A stretch of 14,559 bases of DNA from Desulfuromonadales bacterium (GTDB lineage: Bacteria; Desulfobacterota; Desulfuromonadia; Desulfuromonadales; BM103): positions 1 through 14,559 of the forward strand of contig JAOUDB010000024.1 of NCBI GenBank assembly GCA_029859485.1. The letters run 5' to 3'. The notes beneath the pieces are model-generated. The model searched no databases. It was not told where the DNA came from and saw nothing but the letters and a program-made list of their open reading frames with translations. Positions 7,262 to 14,559 of the stretch are shown here, piece after piece (positions within the stretch are counted from its first letter, which is position 1; the number at the start of each line of letters is the position of its first letter). Made by a program: the position numbers and the translations under genes.

Positions 7262-8579
7262 TTCTGTATTCTACGGCTTTTGCATCAAGTGGCACAAGCC
7301 CACGACTTTCTAACAGTTTGCCGCGCTGACGGTAAAGATATCCCGCTTCACAAAGTTCCGCAAGCAGCAGTAAGAAAATGGCTACGGCGATGCCGGGGAG
7401 AGGAAGGATCTGAAGCGTGACAACTGGCCAGAAAGCAACCATCAACAGGGCTTTGTAGAAGGTTGAATAGCCCAGTCTCGCAGTGAGATGAGCACCGGCA
7501 AACCAACCACGTAAAAGGTTGGCGGCACCGTAAAGAACCGGGAAGAGGGCGCAGGCAGTCAAGGGCCAGGTGATGTACTCTTGCATGACTGCGTCCAGGC
7601 CCATGACAGTGCCGAGGATGGGGCCATTCAATGGCCAGGCAAGCAGCAGCATGATCAAAGCCATTCCTCCGCTGACTTTTAGAAAAAAACGCGTCAGGGT
7701 TTGACTGTCTTCTTCTTTGCGCACAAGCGTCAGATAAGCCTGCTGCAGGTTACGCATAGGCCCGGCCAGAAGAAAGAGGAAGCCCCGGATCACACCAAAG
7801 GCTGCCAGTGCGAGAGTGCCATCGGGGAGCCGGCTGATGATGGCGTTGATAATTAACGGCACTGTTTGTTGTAGACCCGATGAGAAGGCAAGGGGGAGCC
7901 CGTAGCGTAGAATTTCAACAAAGCGATTTTCGTCATCAGTTTCGGCGGGGAGCTTTACCCGCCAGGCGAAGAATCCTATAATCAGTGTTTCTGTGCCAAC
8001 GCAACCGAGTAAAGCGAAGGCGGCAACCTGGGTGCCTGTGAACCACAGCTGGCCGATCCAGAGATAGGCAAAGAGCATGATGATGCGTAATGCCGTGGCA
8101 AAAGAAACCAGGCTGGTTCTGCGAGCACGAATCACCAGCCCCTGAAAGAGGCCGCGCAGACCGGTGATAAAGGGCAGGAAAACCAGTAAAGCCAGGGTGT
8201 CACGGGCGCCTTGTGCGACCTCGGGGGCAACACCGAGAAGGTGATCAAGGATGAAGGTGCCGACCGGGCTGAAGGCAAGCAGGGCGAGCAGGAGAGAGAC
8301 CCAGGTGGCGATCAGGAAGACGAACAGGGTCATGCCGATGAGAGATTTGCGGCCGCGCACCATGGCAATGGTAATCGTATGGTTTTGGTAAGATGGCGAG
8401 GCGACAAAGAGGTGCAGGACCATGGCGACCGAGAATCCGGCCAGAACCACGACAGCATCTTCCAGGCGTGCCAGTCCGGCGTTAATGATCGAGTGGGAAA
8501 CGCTCATCAACTGGACGTTGAGTAGCAGGGGAAAGAAGAAGAGGGCAACGTCCTTTTGGGTCAGGTGGACATCTCTCAA
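7248..8579 (-). CDS. MOP-superfamily (MATE/ANKH-like) membrane transporter
   Basis: This polytopic membrane protein has about twelve hydrophobic segments and a MATE-like two-half layout. The halves join near the hydrophilic stretch PAETDDENRF. I start it at TTG (8577-8579), giving 443 residues, because this codon overlaps the phosphatase stop as TTGA. The frame stays open for 35 codons further up, to 8684, but that stretch lies inside the phosphatase gene and reads as Arg/Pro-rich sequence unlike a transporter. Segments such as ARLEDAVVVLAGFSVAM and AELCEAGYLYRQRGK recall the ANKH (progressive ankylosis) branch as much as drug-efflux MATE proteins. That comparison is from memory and tentative. 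Its substrate is unknown. Position between a phosphatase and the arsenate genes hints at export of a phosphorylated or arsenical compound, which is inference only. Confidence 0.8.
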   Translation of the reverse strand: MRDVHLTQKDVALFFFPLLLNVQLMSVSHSIINAGLARLEDAVVVLAGFSVAMVLHLFVASPSYQNHTITIAMVRGRKSLIGMTLFVFLIATWVSLLLALLAFSPVGTFILDHLLGVAPEVAQGARDTLALLVFLPFITGLRGLFQGLVIRARRTSLVSFATALRIIMLFAYLWIGQLWFTGTQVAAFALLGCVGTETLIIGFFAWRVKLPAETDDENRFVEILRYGLPLAFSSGLQQTVPLIINAIISRLPDGTLALAAFGVIRGFLFLLAGPMRNLQQAYLTLVRKEEDSQTLTRFFLKVSGGMALIMLLLAWPLNGPILGTVMGLDAVMQEYITWPLTACALFPVLYGAANLLRGWFAGAHLTARLGYSTFYKALLMVAFWPVVTLQILPLPGIAVAIFLLLLAELCEAGYLYRQRGKLLESRGLVPLDAKAVEYRNGTT

Positions 8580-9217
8580 GAGGGCTCGCCTGCGGGAAAC
8601 AAGAGAGGCAGGTCGGTGGCCTGGCCGGCCTGGAAGTCTGCTTGCAGGCCATCGTCGTGGCCGAGCCCCCAGTGACAGAAGCACGATTTGACCTTGGCAG
8701 CATGTGCGGCGCGCAGATCGACATGGTGATCGCCGAGCAGAACAGTTCGTTCAGGATCACAGTCAAGAAGTTTCAAGGCATGATGAACCATGTCGGGGTG
8801 CGGTTTCCTCTGCAGGGCAAGCTCAGCTCCTATGATATGCAGAAAGAATGGCGACAGGCCAAGGCGCTCGACGAGGATGTCTGCAAGGTGTTGTGGCTTG
8901 TTGGTGACCACCGCCATAGCTTTGTCGCTATGCATGGCAAGGAACTCCATGATGCCGGGGTAGATGACCGTTTCGTCGGTCAAATGCTCGGTGTAAATCT
9001 CCATGAAACGTTTGCGCCGGTTTTGGTTGAACAGCTCTTCAGGTAACGCCCTCTGCAGCAAGAGGCCAACGCCGTCGCCAACATAACCACGGACCTGATC
9101 GCTGGTGACGGCAGGCAGGTCAAGTTCTTCTCGCAGCAGATTAATGGCCTTGGTCAGATCGGGGATGGAATCGACAAGGGTACCGTCGAGATCAAAGAGG
9201 AATGTATCAATAGACAT
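8576..9217 (-). CDS. gph: HAD-family phosphatase, phosphoglycolate phosphatase-like
   Basis: This 213-residue protein carries all four haloacid dehalogenase motifs: DLDGT with nucleophile Asp9 and Asp11, Thr105 in VVTNKP, Lys138 in QRKPHPDM, and acidic Asp163/Asp167 in GDHHVD. A helical C1 cap spans about residues 16-85. This is the layout of phosphoglycolate phosphatases, which clear 2-phosphoglycolate arising from DNA repair or oxygenase reactions. GDHHVD is a variant of the common GDSxxD. HAD substrates are hard to predict, so another phosphorylated small molecule is possible. It is the first gene of the compact operon leading to arsJ. Its TGA overlaps the transporter's TTG start. The 95-base gap upstream separates it from yggS and must hold its promoter if it has one. 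Confidence 0.85.
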   Translation of the reverse strand: MSIDTFLFDLDGTLVDSIPDLTKAINLLREELDLPAVTSDQVRGYVGDGVGLLLQRALPEELFNQNRRKRFMEIYTEHLTDETVIYPGIMEFLAMHSDKAMAVVTNKPQHLADILVERLGLSPFFLHIIGAELALQRKPHPDMVHHALKLLDCDPERTVLLGDHHVDLRAAHAAKVKSCFCHWGLGHDDGLQADFQAGQATDLPLLFPAGEPS

Positions 9218-9238
9218 ATTAAACCTGAGGTCAGTTAT

Positions 9239-9307
9239 AAGCTATAAGCCGTATGTTCTTGGCTGTAAGTCTGCACTTGAAGCTTATGGCTCTATGGCTT
9301 ACAGCTT
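9239..9307. repeat. Intergenic inverted repeat of AAGCTNTAAGCC type
   Basis: AAGCTATAAGCC (9239-9250) and GGCTTACAGCTT (9296-9307) are inverted copies with one mismatch. Between them are further related pieces: GGCTGTAAG at 9261-9269, and GCTTATGGC at 9282-9290 followed by TATGGCTTA. The block fills most of the gap between the yggS stop and the gph start. It may fold at the 3' end of the yggS message and serve as a terminator or stabiliser, or be one copy of a dispersed element. Confidence 0.5.
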
Positions 9308-9312
9308 TGTCT

Positions 9313-9996
9313 CTATCTTGCGCCAAAGATCGCAGTGCCGACGCGTACCATGGTCGAGCCTTCTTCAATGGCCACTTCAAAGTCGTGGCTCATGCCCATG
9401 GAGAGTTCCTGCATGGTGACCTTTGGCAGGCCCAGAGCATCAATAGTTTCTGCCAGCTCACGCAGTTGCCGGAAGTAAGGGCGCACCTCTTCCGGGTCAG
9501 CCCCCCAGGGAGGCAGGGCCATCAGGCCCTTGATGCGGAGGTTCGGCAGCGAAGCGACCTTGCGAGCCAGGTCGACCAGGGCCTCAGCGGTGGTGCCCCC
9601 TTTGCTCTCCTCTTCGCCCAGGTTGACCTGGAGGAGAATGTCGACACAGGCGTCGTCCTTGCCCCACTGACGATCTATCTCTTTTGCCAGGGAGAGGCGA
9701 TCAACCGAGTGAATCATGGCCACTTTGCCGCGCAGGTATTTAACCTTGTTGGTCTGCAGCGCGCCGATAAAGTGCCATTCGACCTCGCTGCCGACCTCAT
9801 CAATCTTGGCAACACACTCCTGCACATAGCTTTCTCCGAACAACCTCTGCCCGGCGCTTGCCGCAGCCTCTATGTCGACAGCAGGCTTTTTCTTGGAGAC
9901 GGCTATCAGCCGCACGCCTGCAGGGTCACGCTGGCACCCCTGGCAGATGGTTGCAATGCGTTCCGAGATTCGTTTGATGTTGTCTGCGATATTCAT
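9313..9996 (-). CDS. yggS: PLP-binding homeostasis protein, YggS/PROSC family
   Basis: This 227-residue protein matches the family in length and order of motifs. AVSKKKP carries the pyridoxal phosphate lysine at Lys35, equivalent to E. coli Lys36. It is followed by FGESYVQE, WHFIGALQTNK, IHSVDR, LQVN, LRIKGLMALPP and the C-terminal phosphate-binding SMGMSHDFEVAI and GSTMVRVGTAIFG. The family binds pyridoxal 5'-phosphate in the cytoplasm and balances vitamin B6 and amino-acid pools; it has no known catalytic activity. The start (9996) lies 6 bases after the maf stop, so the two are co-transcribed. Confidence 0.95.
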   Translation of the reverse strand: MNIADNIKRISERIATICQGCQRDPAGVRLIAVSKKKPAVDIEAAASAGQRLFGESYVQECVAKIDEVGSEVEWHFIGALQTNKVKYLRGKVAMIHSVDRLSLAKEIDRQWGKDDACVDILLQVNLGEEESKGGTTAEALVDLARKVASLPNLRIKGLMALPPWGADPEEVRPYFRQLRELAETIDALGLPKVTMQELSMGMSHDFEVAIEEGSTMVRVGTAIFGAR

Positions 9997-10002
9997 AAAA
10001 GG

Positions 10003-10611
10003 TCAGTCTGGGACAGCAAAAAGTTCTATTGCGCCGAGTTCTTCAAGGGCAGCAATGACTTCACAGAGGGGAATGCCGACGACATTGGTATAGCTGCCTT
10101 CAATCCCGGGGACCATGAAGGAACCAATTCCCTGGATTGCGTAGGAGCCAGCCTTGTCAAAGGGTTCCTTGGTGGCAATGTACCCTTCAATTTCCTGACT
10201 TGTCAAATCCTTGAAAAAGACTTTGGTGGTGACCGATGAACTGATTGTGCGACCCGTCTGGCGATCATGAACAGCGTAGCCGGAGATGACGCGATGACTG
10301 CGACCGGAAAGGCTCGAGAGCATCAGCGCGGCCTCTGTCGCATCAACAGGTTTGCCGAGGATGTCTTGGTCGCGGACCACGACGGTGTCACTGCCGATGA
10401 ACCAGCGCCCGTGTTGCTGGGGACGGTTGGCAACTTCCATCGCCTTGTCACAACTCAGGCGTACGACATGAGCTTCCGGTGTTTCATCTGTCAACAGACT
10501 TTCGTCTGCATTGCTTGGCACGATCTGAAAGGTGATGCCGACCTTGCTGAGAAGCTCGCGACGACGGGGTGACGCTGAAGCGAGGACAATATCCTGAAGC
10601 TCTTGAGGCAT
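10003..10611 (-). CDS. maf: Maf-family nucleoside triphosphate pyrophosphatase
   Basis: With the ATG at 10611 the product is 202 residues, the normal Maf size. A longer in-frame start at 10746 would lie inside the diguanylate cyclase gene and add 45 residues with no Maf character. A GGAAG ribosome binding site stands about 9 bases before the chosen ATG. Key motifs are SASPRR (12-17), GSDTVV with Asp75 (73-78), LGKP (85-88), DKAGSYAIQG (152-161) and EGSYTNVVGIPL (171-182). KAGSYAIQG marks the YhdE-type subgroup, which hydrolyses dTTP and UTP and modified pyrimidine nucleotides, rather than the 7-methyl-GTP subgroup. It is placed between the diguanylate cyclase gene (28-base gap) and yggS (6-base gap). 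Confidence 0.93.
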   Translation of the reverse strand: MPQELQDIVLASASPRRRELLSKVGITFQIVPSNADESLLTDETPEAHVVRLSCDKAMEVANRPQQHGRWFIGSDTVVVRDQDILGKPVDATEAALMLSSLSGRSHRVISGYAVHDRQTGRTISSSVTTKVFFKDLTSQEIEGYIATKEPFDKAGSYAIQGIGSFMVPGIEGSYTNVVGIPLCEVIAALEELGAIELFAVPD

Positions 10612-10639
10612 ATGTGACTTCCGATGCTTGCTTGGGTGG

Positions 10640-12688
10640 TTAATCTTGATGCGAGAGGAGGGTTTGACCTTCCATGTTGGCTTCGTAAAGAACCAGGCGA
10701 TTGCGCCCTGATTGTTTGGCACTGTAGAGGGCCAGATCCGCGGCATGGATCAGTTCATTGGTCGTGACGCCATCAGCGGGGAAAGTCGCGATGCCGATGC
10801 TGATTGTCAGGCGACCGAGAGGCAGGTGGCTTTCACCCGGGAAACTCTCGGCTTCTATGGCCCGGCGAATACGTTCGCCGACAAAAACAGATTCTTTTTT
10901 ACTGGTCCCCGGCAGGATCAGGCAAAACTCTTCACCTCCGTAACGGTTGACGACATCCATTTCGCGAGCCGAACGACGAATGATCTCAGCCGTTTTGCGT
11001 AGGGCGTTGTCTCCGGCCAGATGACCACACAAGTCGTTGTAAATTTTGAAGTTGTCCAGATCCGCCAAAATGATACAGAAGTTCTGCTGTTGGCGTTCTC
11101 CGCGGCTGAATTCCTCTTGCAGGCGGTCTTCGAGAAAGCGTCTGTTATAGAGACCGGTCAGTGGGTCGGTGATGGCGAGTTGCTCAAACTGGCCGGCTTT
11201 CTCCAGGATCGCGGCCCGATCGATCATCCTTACGGCATGGCCGGTAAAAGTCCGTATCAGGTTGAGGTCGGCTTCGGTAAAGTTGCGGCCATTTTCTTTG
11301 TCTGCCAGGTTGAGGACGCCGATCAGCCGATCATTGGCTTCGAGAGGCAGGCTGACAAAGGACTTGGTTTTGAAGCGCGGCCGGTTTTTCGTGGCCACAC
11401 GGGTGTCTCTCTCTATATCGTTGACCAGCATCGGGAAGCCACTCTTGGCGACCTGACCGGCAATCCCTTCGCCGTAGGCAACTGACATAGTCTTTGCCAG
11501 GGATGAGGTCATCCCCTTGACGGCTTCAATCTTCAGGGTCCCTTCTGTCTCATGTAACAGCATCAGGGAGCCACTGGTTGCGGTCAACAGTTCGGAGGAC
11601 ATCTCAAGGATCTTCTGGTAGAGGTCATGACGAGTGCCTACTAGAGAGAGCTCGCTGATCATGGCAACCATACGCGTTGAGAATTGTCTTTCAAGCTGTC
11701 GCCCTTCCGCGGTTTTCAGACTTTCCAGACGGGTTGCCAGACGATTGACCAAGAGTTCTATGAGGGCCTGGTCACGGCTGTGAAGGTTGATGTCCAGGAC
11801 CACTATGGCTCCCAGGTATCTGTTGTTCTCCTTTAGCGGGAACAGATGTGCTGTCTGGGTCTCTAATCCCGGAAAGAATATCTTCAGCTCTCCACCAGAG
11901 AGAACCTCCGGGTGTCCGCTTGTATTGTCAAAGTGTGCGGCGAGATGTTTCTGGTCCAGTTGAAAGCTCTCCGGATCAAGACCAAGTGTTGAGTGAACGG
12001 TCATGGAGAGACCCGACTGCTGCAGGACGATCAGAACTTTGGGCAAGTTAAAGAGAACGACCAGGGCCTCACTGACGATAGCGATCGCCTGCTCACTCTC
12101 TGTACAGTCGGCGAGATCCCGAGCCAGAGACTGAACGGCTTCCAGCCTTTTCGTGGTGCGGGCCAGGCTGAGGGAGTGCAGTTGCTGGTCGAGTAGTCGC
12201 GGCAGCGAGCGGGAAAGCTCATCGGCCATGGATTCGGCTTCTGAGAGACTGAGCCGCTGAGATGTGTTTCCTGATTCGAGGAGCAGAGGTTTGCCTTCGT
12301 GGTGATTCTTTCTCTCCAAGTTGCGGTTTACCGTTGCGCTCTGTTCAAAAACCCCGCCGCCGAGCAGGCAATCAGGAAGATCACTTCTTTCAGGCAGAGG
12401 CACGATGAAACAGATGAAGCCTTGTGCACAGCTTTGGGTGACAGGTTGGTTGGTCAGCATGGCTTGTGAGATGCCATCTTCCCAGGCTCGACAGCACTCA
12501 GCGGTACAGTGGAGTTCTCCACTGAGGGGAGCACAGATGGTTTGAATTGCTGCGAGAAGGCCTCCACGGCCCTGTTCTTCAGAATAAAGAGCGAGGTTAA
12601 ACGGCGCGCTGAGCGGATGCTGGCGCAGCATTTCAAGCAGGTCTCGTGAATCGACCAGTTTGATAGATGATGTGGTGGTATGTGCCAC
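10640..12688 (-). CDS. Diguanylate cyclase with PocR-like Cys-rich sensor and two GAF domains
   Basis: This 682-residue cytoplasmic protein has no membrane segment. Residues about 10-175 look like a PocR-type ligand-binding domain, with cysteines at 52, 61, 65, 66, 87, 93 and 107 (HCTAECC, SCAQGFICF). Two GAF domains follow: about 185-325, divergent, and 350-490, well conserved, with YGEGIAGQV and FVSLPL...IGVLNLADK. A GGDEF domain spans 500-668, with DLDNFK (543-548), the signature GGEEF (584-588) and the inhibitory-site RxxD (575-578). It should therefore make cyclic di-GMP with product inhibition, gated by ligands or redox/metal sensing at the cysteines (inference). Translation starts at GTG (12686-12688) after a strong GGAGG with 6-base spacing. 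maf and yggS lie downstream in the same direction. Confidence 0.93.
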   Translation of the reverse strand: MAHTTTSSIKLVDSRDLLEMLRQHPLSAPFNLALYSEEQGRGGLLAAIQTICAPLSGELHCTAECCRAWEDGISQAMLTNQPVTQSCAQGFICFIVPLPERSDLPDCLLGGGVFEQSATVNRNLERKNHHEGKPLLLESGNTSQRLSLSEAESMADELSRSLPRLLDQQLHSLSLARTTKRLEAVQSLARDLADCTESEQAIAIVSEALVVLFNLPKVLIVLQQSGLSMTVHSTLGLDPESFQLDQKHLAAHFDNTSGHPEVLSGGELKIFFPGLETQTAHLFPLKENNRYLGAIVVLDINLHSRDQALIELLVNRLATRLESLKTAEGRQLERQFSTRMVAMISELSLVGTRHDLYQKILEMSSELLTATSGSLMLLHETEGTLKIEAVKGMTSSLAKTMSVAYGEGIAGQVAKSGFPMLVNDIERDTRVATKNRPRFKTKSFVSLPLEANDRLIGVLNLADKENGRNFTEADLNLIRTFTGHAVRMIDRAAILEKAGQFEQLAITDPLTGLYNRRFLEDRLQEEFSRGERQQQNFCIILADLDNFKIYNDLCGHLAGDNALRKTAEIIRRSAREMDVVNRYGGEEFCLILPGTSKKESVFVGERIRRAIEAESFPGESHLPLGRLTISIGIATFPADGVTTNELIHAADLALYSAKQSGRNRLVLYEANMEGQTLLSHQD

Positions 12689-12694
12689 CGCTTG

Positions 12695-12699
12695 CCTCC
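12695..12699 (-). promoter_or_regulatory. Strong Shine-Dalgarno deciding a GTG start
   Basis: On the minus strand GGAGG lies six bases before the GTG at 12688, which supports that non-ATG start for the diguanylate cyclase. The 113-base AT-rich region between this gene and trmFO shows no promoter I can call with confidence. Confidence 0.7.
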
Positions 12700-12801
12700 G
12701 ATGCGATTTAAAAATACAAACAGATTGCGCGATAGGAAATATTTGCTGATATTAACGTCTAAGGTTAACAGGTATTTAGTCCTCTGGCAATCCTGTAGAC
12801 A

Positions 12802-14112
12802 TTACTGTTTCTCAGCTTTAAACCACAGATCAAGGTCAGCCAGGGCACGATCTGCCAAGGCCTGACGACGGTCACGGCGCTTGCGGATACGTTGCTCAAG
12901 TGCCGGGAAGAGGCCGTAGGTGATATTCATCGGTTGAAAGTTCTCCACAGATGCTGTGACCGGGTAGTTGAGCAAGGCCCCCAGGGCCGTCGTCAACGGT
13001 GGTGACAGGAAGTTGTGTTCCTGATAAGAGGCCGCGGCCGAGAGACCGGTTAAAAAGCCGCTGGCGGCAGATTCGACATAGCCTTCGACGCCAGTGATCT
13101 GTCCGGCAAAGAAGATATTGGCTTTGCCCTTCAATTGCATGGTCTCGGTCAGGCAGGCGGGCGCGTTGATGAAGGTGTTACGGTGCATGCTGCCAAGTCG
13201 GGCGAACTTGACCTTCTCCAGACCGGGTATGGTGCGGAAGACGCGCTCCTGTTCCGGGTAGGTCAATTTGGTCTGAAATCCGACCAGGTTGTAAAGATCG
13301 GCGTGTTTGTCATCCTGGCGCAACTGAATGACAGCGAAGGGGTCGCGCCCGGTTCGCGGGTCACGCAGGCCGACCGGCTTCATGGGACCAAAGGCCAGGG
13401 TCATCTCGCCACGTTCGGCAAGAACTTCCACCGGCATGCAGCCTTCGAAGTGGACCACCTTTTCAAAATCATGCGGAACCACTTTATCTCCTTGACAAAG
13501 GGCCTCGACGAAGGCGAGGTACTGCTCTTTGTCAAAGGGGCAATTGAGGTAATCTGCGCCGCCACGGTCGTAGCGTGAGGCAGCATAAACCTTCTCCATA
13601 TCGATCGAATCGGCTTCTATGATCGGTGCGATGGCATCGTAGAAATATAGGTGCTCTTGGCCTGTCAGGGCCCCGATCTTTTCAGCCAGAGCCTCAGAGG
13701 TAAGTGGACCGCTGGCGATGATCACAATACGGTCATCAGGAATCTCTGTGATCTCCTGCCGATGCAGGGTAATCAGAGGATGCTCATCGATGCTGCGGGT
13801 GATCTGCTCTGCAAAGCCTTCCCGGTCGACAGCCAGAGCTCCTCCGGCCGGAACCGCATGTGCGTCGGCGGTTGTGATGAAAAGGCTGCCGCAACGGCGC
13901 AGCTCTTCCTTCAGAAGCCCGACCGCGTTGTGCATGCCAGTGCCGCGCAGGGAGTTGGAGCAGACCAGCTCGCTGAGGCGGTCACTTTGATGCGCGGGTG
14001 TCATCCGCTGCGGGCGCATCTCAAAGAGATCGACCGGGATGCCTTTGCCGGCAATTTGCCATGCGGCTTCACAGCCGGCGAGGCCGGCACCGATAATTGT
14101 GATGGGTGTCAT
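12802..14112 (-). CDS. trmFO: Methylenetetrahydrofolate-tRNA-(uracil-5-)-methyltransferase TrmFO
   Basis: This 436-residue flavoprotein makes 5-methyluridine at position 54 of tRNA using methylene-tetrahydrofolate and FADH2. Visible features are the FAD-binding [12 protein letters not shown] (6-17), FEMRP (30-34), the catalytic cysteines Cys51 (LVCSNSLRG) and Cys225 (FEGCMPVEV), [31 protein letters not shown] and the C-terminal FAD site [14 protein letters not shown]. Positions of both cysteines match the two known catalytic ones (53 and 226 in Bacillus). Length is normal. The ATG at 14112 has only a modest upstream GGA. The probable topA gene lies upstream on the same strand, the order often seen for topA-trmFO. 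Confidence 0.97.
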   Translation of the reverse strand: MTPITIIGAGLAGCEAAWQIAGKGIPVDLFEMRPQRMTPAHQSDRLSELVCSNSLRGTGMHNAVGLLKEELRRCGSLFITTADAHAVPAGGALAVDREGFAEQITRSIDEHPLITLHRQEITEIPDDRIVIIASGPLTSEALAEKIGALTGQEHLYFYDAIAPIIEADSIDMEKVYAASRYDRGGADYLNCPFDKEQYLAFVEALCQGDKVVPHDFEKVVHFEGCMPVEVLAERGEMTLAFGPMKPVGLRDPRTGRDPFAVIQLRQDDKHADLYNLVGFQTKLTYPEQERVFRTIPGLEKVKFARLGSMHRNTFINAPACLTETMQLKGKANIFFAGQITGVEGYVESAASGFLTGLSAAASYQEHNFLSPPLTTALGALLNYPVTASVENFQPMNITYGLFPALEQRIRKRRDRRQALADRALADLDLWFKAEKQ

Positions 14113-14160
14113 GATGGATATTCCAAAGGGGTTAAGAGTTGTTTGTTGTCGTGAATCAAT

Positions 14161-14190
14161 ATTTTAGCGGGTATGTGGTGTGATAAGCAA
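14161..14190 (-). promoter_or_regulatory. Candidate sigma-70 promoter for trmFO
   Basis: On the minus strand TTGCTT (14185-14190) and TAAAAT (14161-14166) are separated by 18 bases, about 50 bases before the trmFO start. Both hexamers are close to the -35 and -10 consensus. The presence of a terminator-like hairpin behind the upstream gene makes an independent trmFO promoter likely. Confidence 0.45.
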
Positions 14191-14305
14191 AGCTAAAAGC
14201 TCAATTCCGCGCAGATGAAAAGAAGTCTTAAGACTGTTCCCTGCTTTGTTCTGTCCACATTGGCAGGCCTTCGGTAAAGCATCGTTTCTTTAATAGAATA
14301 AAATA

Positions 14306-14399
14306 ACGCAGAGACGCAAAGTCGCAGAGGAAGAATCTATGCGTTTTCTTAAAATGTCTCTATTTGGCAGTTTCTCTCTGCGCCTCCGCGCCTTTGCGT
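14306..14399. repeat. GC-rich palindromic intergenic repeat made of 8-bp units
   Basis: The left arm is three tandem 8-bp units, ACGCAGAG, ACGCAAAG and TCGCAGAG (14306-14329). The right arm is three inverted units, CTCTGCGC, CTCCGCGC and CTTTGCGT (14376-14399). The arms pair at 21 of 26 positions when the flanking TA is included, around a 46-base AT-rich centre. GC content contrasts with the AT-rich surroundings. Similar CGCAGAG/CGCAAAG repeats are widespread between genes in many bacterial genomes (from memory). Confidence 0.7.
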
Positions 14400-14454
14400 T
14401 AATGAATGGTTTAAGTTTGTATTGCTTTATATCCTATATGGAACCGTGCAAAGG

Positions 14455-14491
14455 ACAGAAAAGGCCGAGCAATCAGCCCGGCCTTTTCTGT
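14455..14491 (-). terminator. Transcription terminator hairpin after probable topA
   Basis: ACAGAAAAGGCCG (14455-14467) and CGGCCTTTTCTGT (14479-14491) form a 13-bp perfect stem with an 11-base loop. It begins 19 bases after the stop codon at 14511. The T-run lies within the distal stem, and TCCTTT follows it, so it could work as an intrinsic terminator in this direction; the symmetrical stem could also work in the other. Confidence 0.75.
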
Positions 14492-14510
14492 TTTGTATGT
14501 CAACCTTAAC

Positions 14511-14559
14511 TCAGGCGTCTTTTTTAGTCGTTTTCTTGGCGGCCGTTTTTTTTGCCGTC
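14511..14559 (-). CDS. topA: C-terminal end of probable DNA topoisomerase I
   Basis: Only the last 15 codons and the TGA are inside the window. They read TAKKTAAKKTTKKDA, a Lys/Ala/Thr-rich basic tail typical of bacterial topoisomerase I C-termini. Assignment also rests on the adjacent trmFO gene, its frequent partner. A histone-like or other Lys-tailed protein cannot be excluded from this fragment. Confidence 0.55.
   Translation of the reverse strand, partial: TAKKTAAKKTTKKDA

Larger units (their letters stand above)
14113..14510. other. 398-base intergenic region between probable topA and trmFO
   Basis: No convincing coding sequence is seen on either strand. Reading toward trmFO (minus strand) it holds a perfect hairpin next to the topA stop, a GC-rich inverted repeat, about 110 bases without recognisable structure (roughly 14191-14303), and a promoter-like pair close to trmFO. 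Confidence 0.7.

Noticed and set aside
9253..10239. A 328-residue open frame on the plus strand
   Set aside because: It lies antisense to yggS and maf, both of which have complete family motifs; the frame is open only because of their codon pattern.
10612..10746. A 45-residue N-terminal extension of Maf
   Set aside because: It overlaps the diguanylate cyclase coding region, has no Maf similarity, and a ribosome binding site supports the ATG at 10611.
14306..14399. A CRISPR-like short repeat array
   Set aside because: The 8-bp units are tandem without spacers and the arms are inverted, so this is a palindromic repeat.

Overview
The window looks like a bacterial chromosome segment of moderate GC, most likely from a deltaproteobacterium of the Desulfuromonas/Geobacter type. 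This placement is an inference from gene content: a TVP38-pyridine nucleotide oxidoreductase fusion, a Cys-rich sensory diguanylate cyclase, a topA-trmFO pair, a PilB/GspE remnant and GC-rich intergenic palindromes. There is no rRNA or other marker to fix the taxon. All genes but one lie on the minus strand.

Layout, left to right. 1-1788 (+) is the 3' part of a gene for an exported repeat protein with a Cys-rich insert. It converges across a hairpin-bearing gap on 1951-4092 (-), a membrane TVP38/DedA-like domain fused to a mercuric-reductase-like flavoprotein. 4205-4864 (-) is a decayed type II secretion/type IV pilus ATPase gene with an internal deletion and an in-frame amber codon. From there to 9217 runs a tightly packed minus-strand operon, read in transcription order: HAD phosphatase (gph-like), MOP-superfamily membrane transporter, a 57-residue protein with eight cysteines that fits exactly between its neighbours, GAPDH, arsJ. 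The arsJ-GAPDH pair is a known arsenate-resistance module: GAPDH makes 1-arseno-3-phosphoglycerate and ArsJ exports it. No arsR, arsC or arsenite pump is present in the window.

Upstream of that operon is a second minus-strand cluster: diguanylate cyclase (PocR-like, two GAF, GGEEF), maf (nucleotide pyrophosphatase) and yggS (PLP homeostasis). Then come trmFO (folate-dependent tRNA m5U54 methyltransferase), a 398-base gap holding a likely trmFO promoter, a GC-rich inverted repeat built of 8-bp units and a 13-bp perfect hairpin, and finally the Lys-rich last 15 codons of a gene that is probably topA.

The most interesting part is the arsJ operon. The gph stop overlaps the transporter start (TTGA), the transporter end overlaps the small Cys-rich gene by 14 bases, and the small gene overlaps GAPDH (ATGA). 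This suggests that the small thiol-rich protein and the transporter take part in the arsenate response, which is an inference from coupling only.
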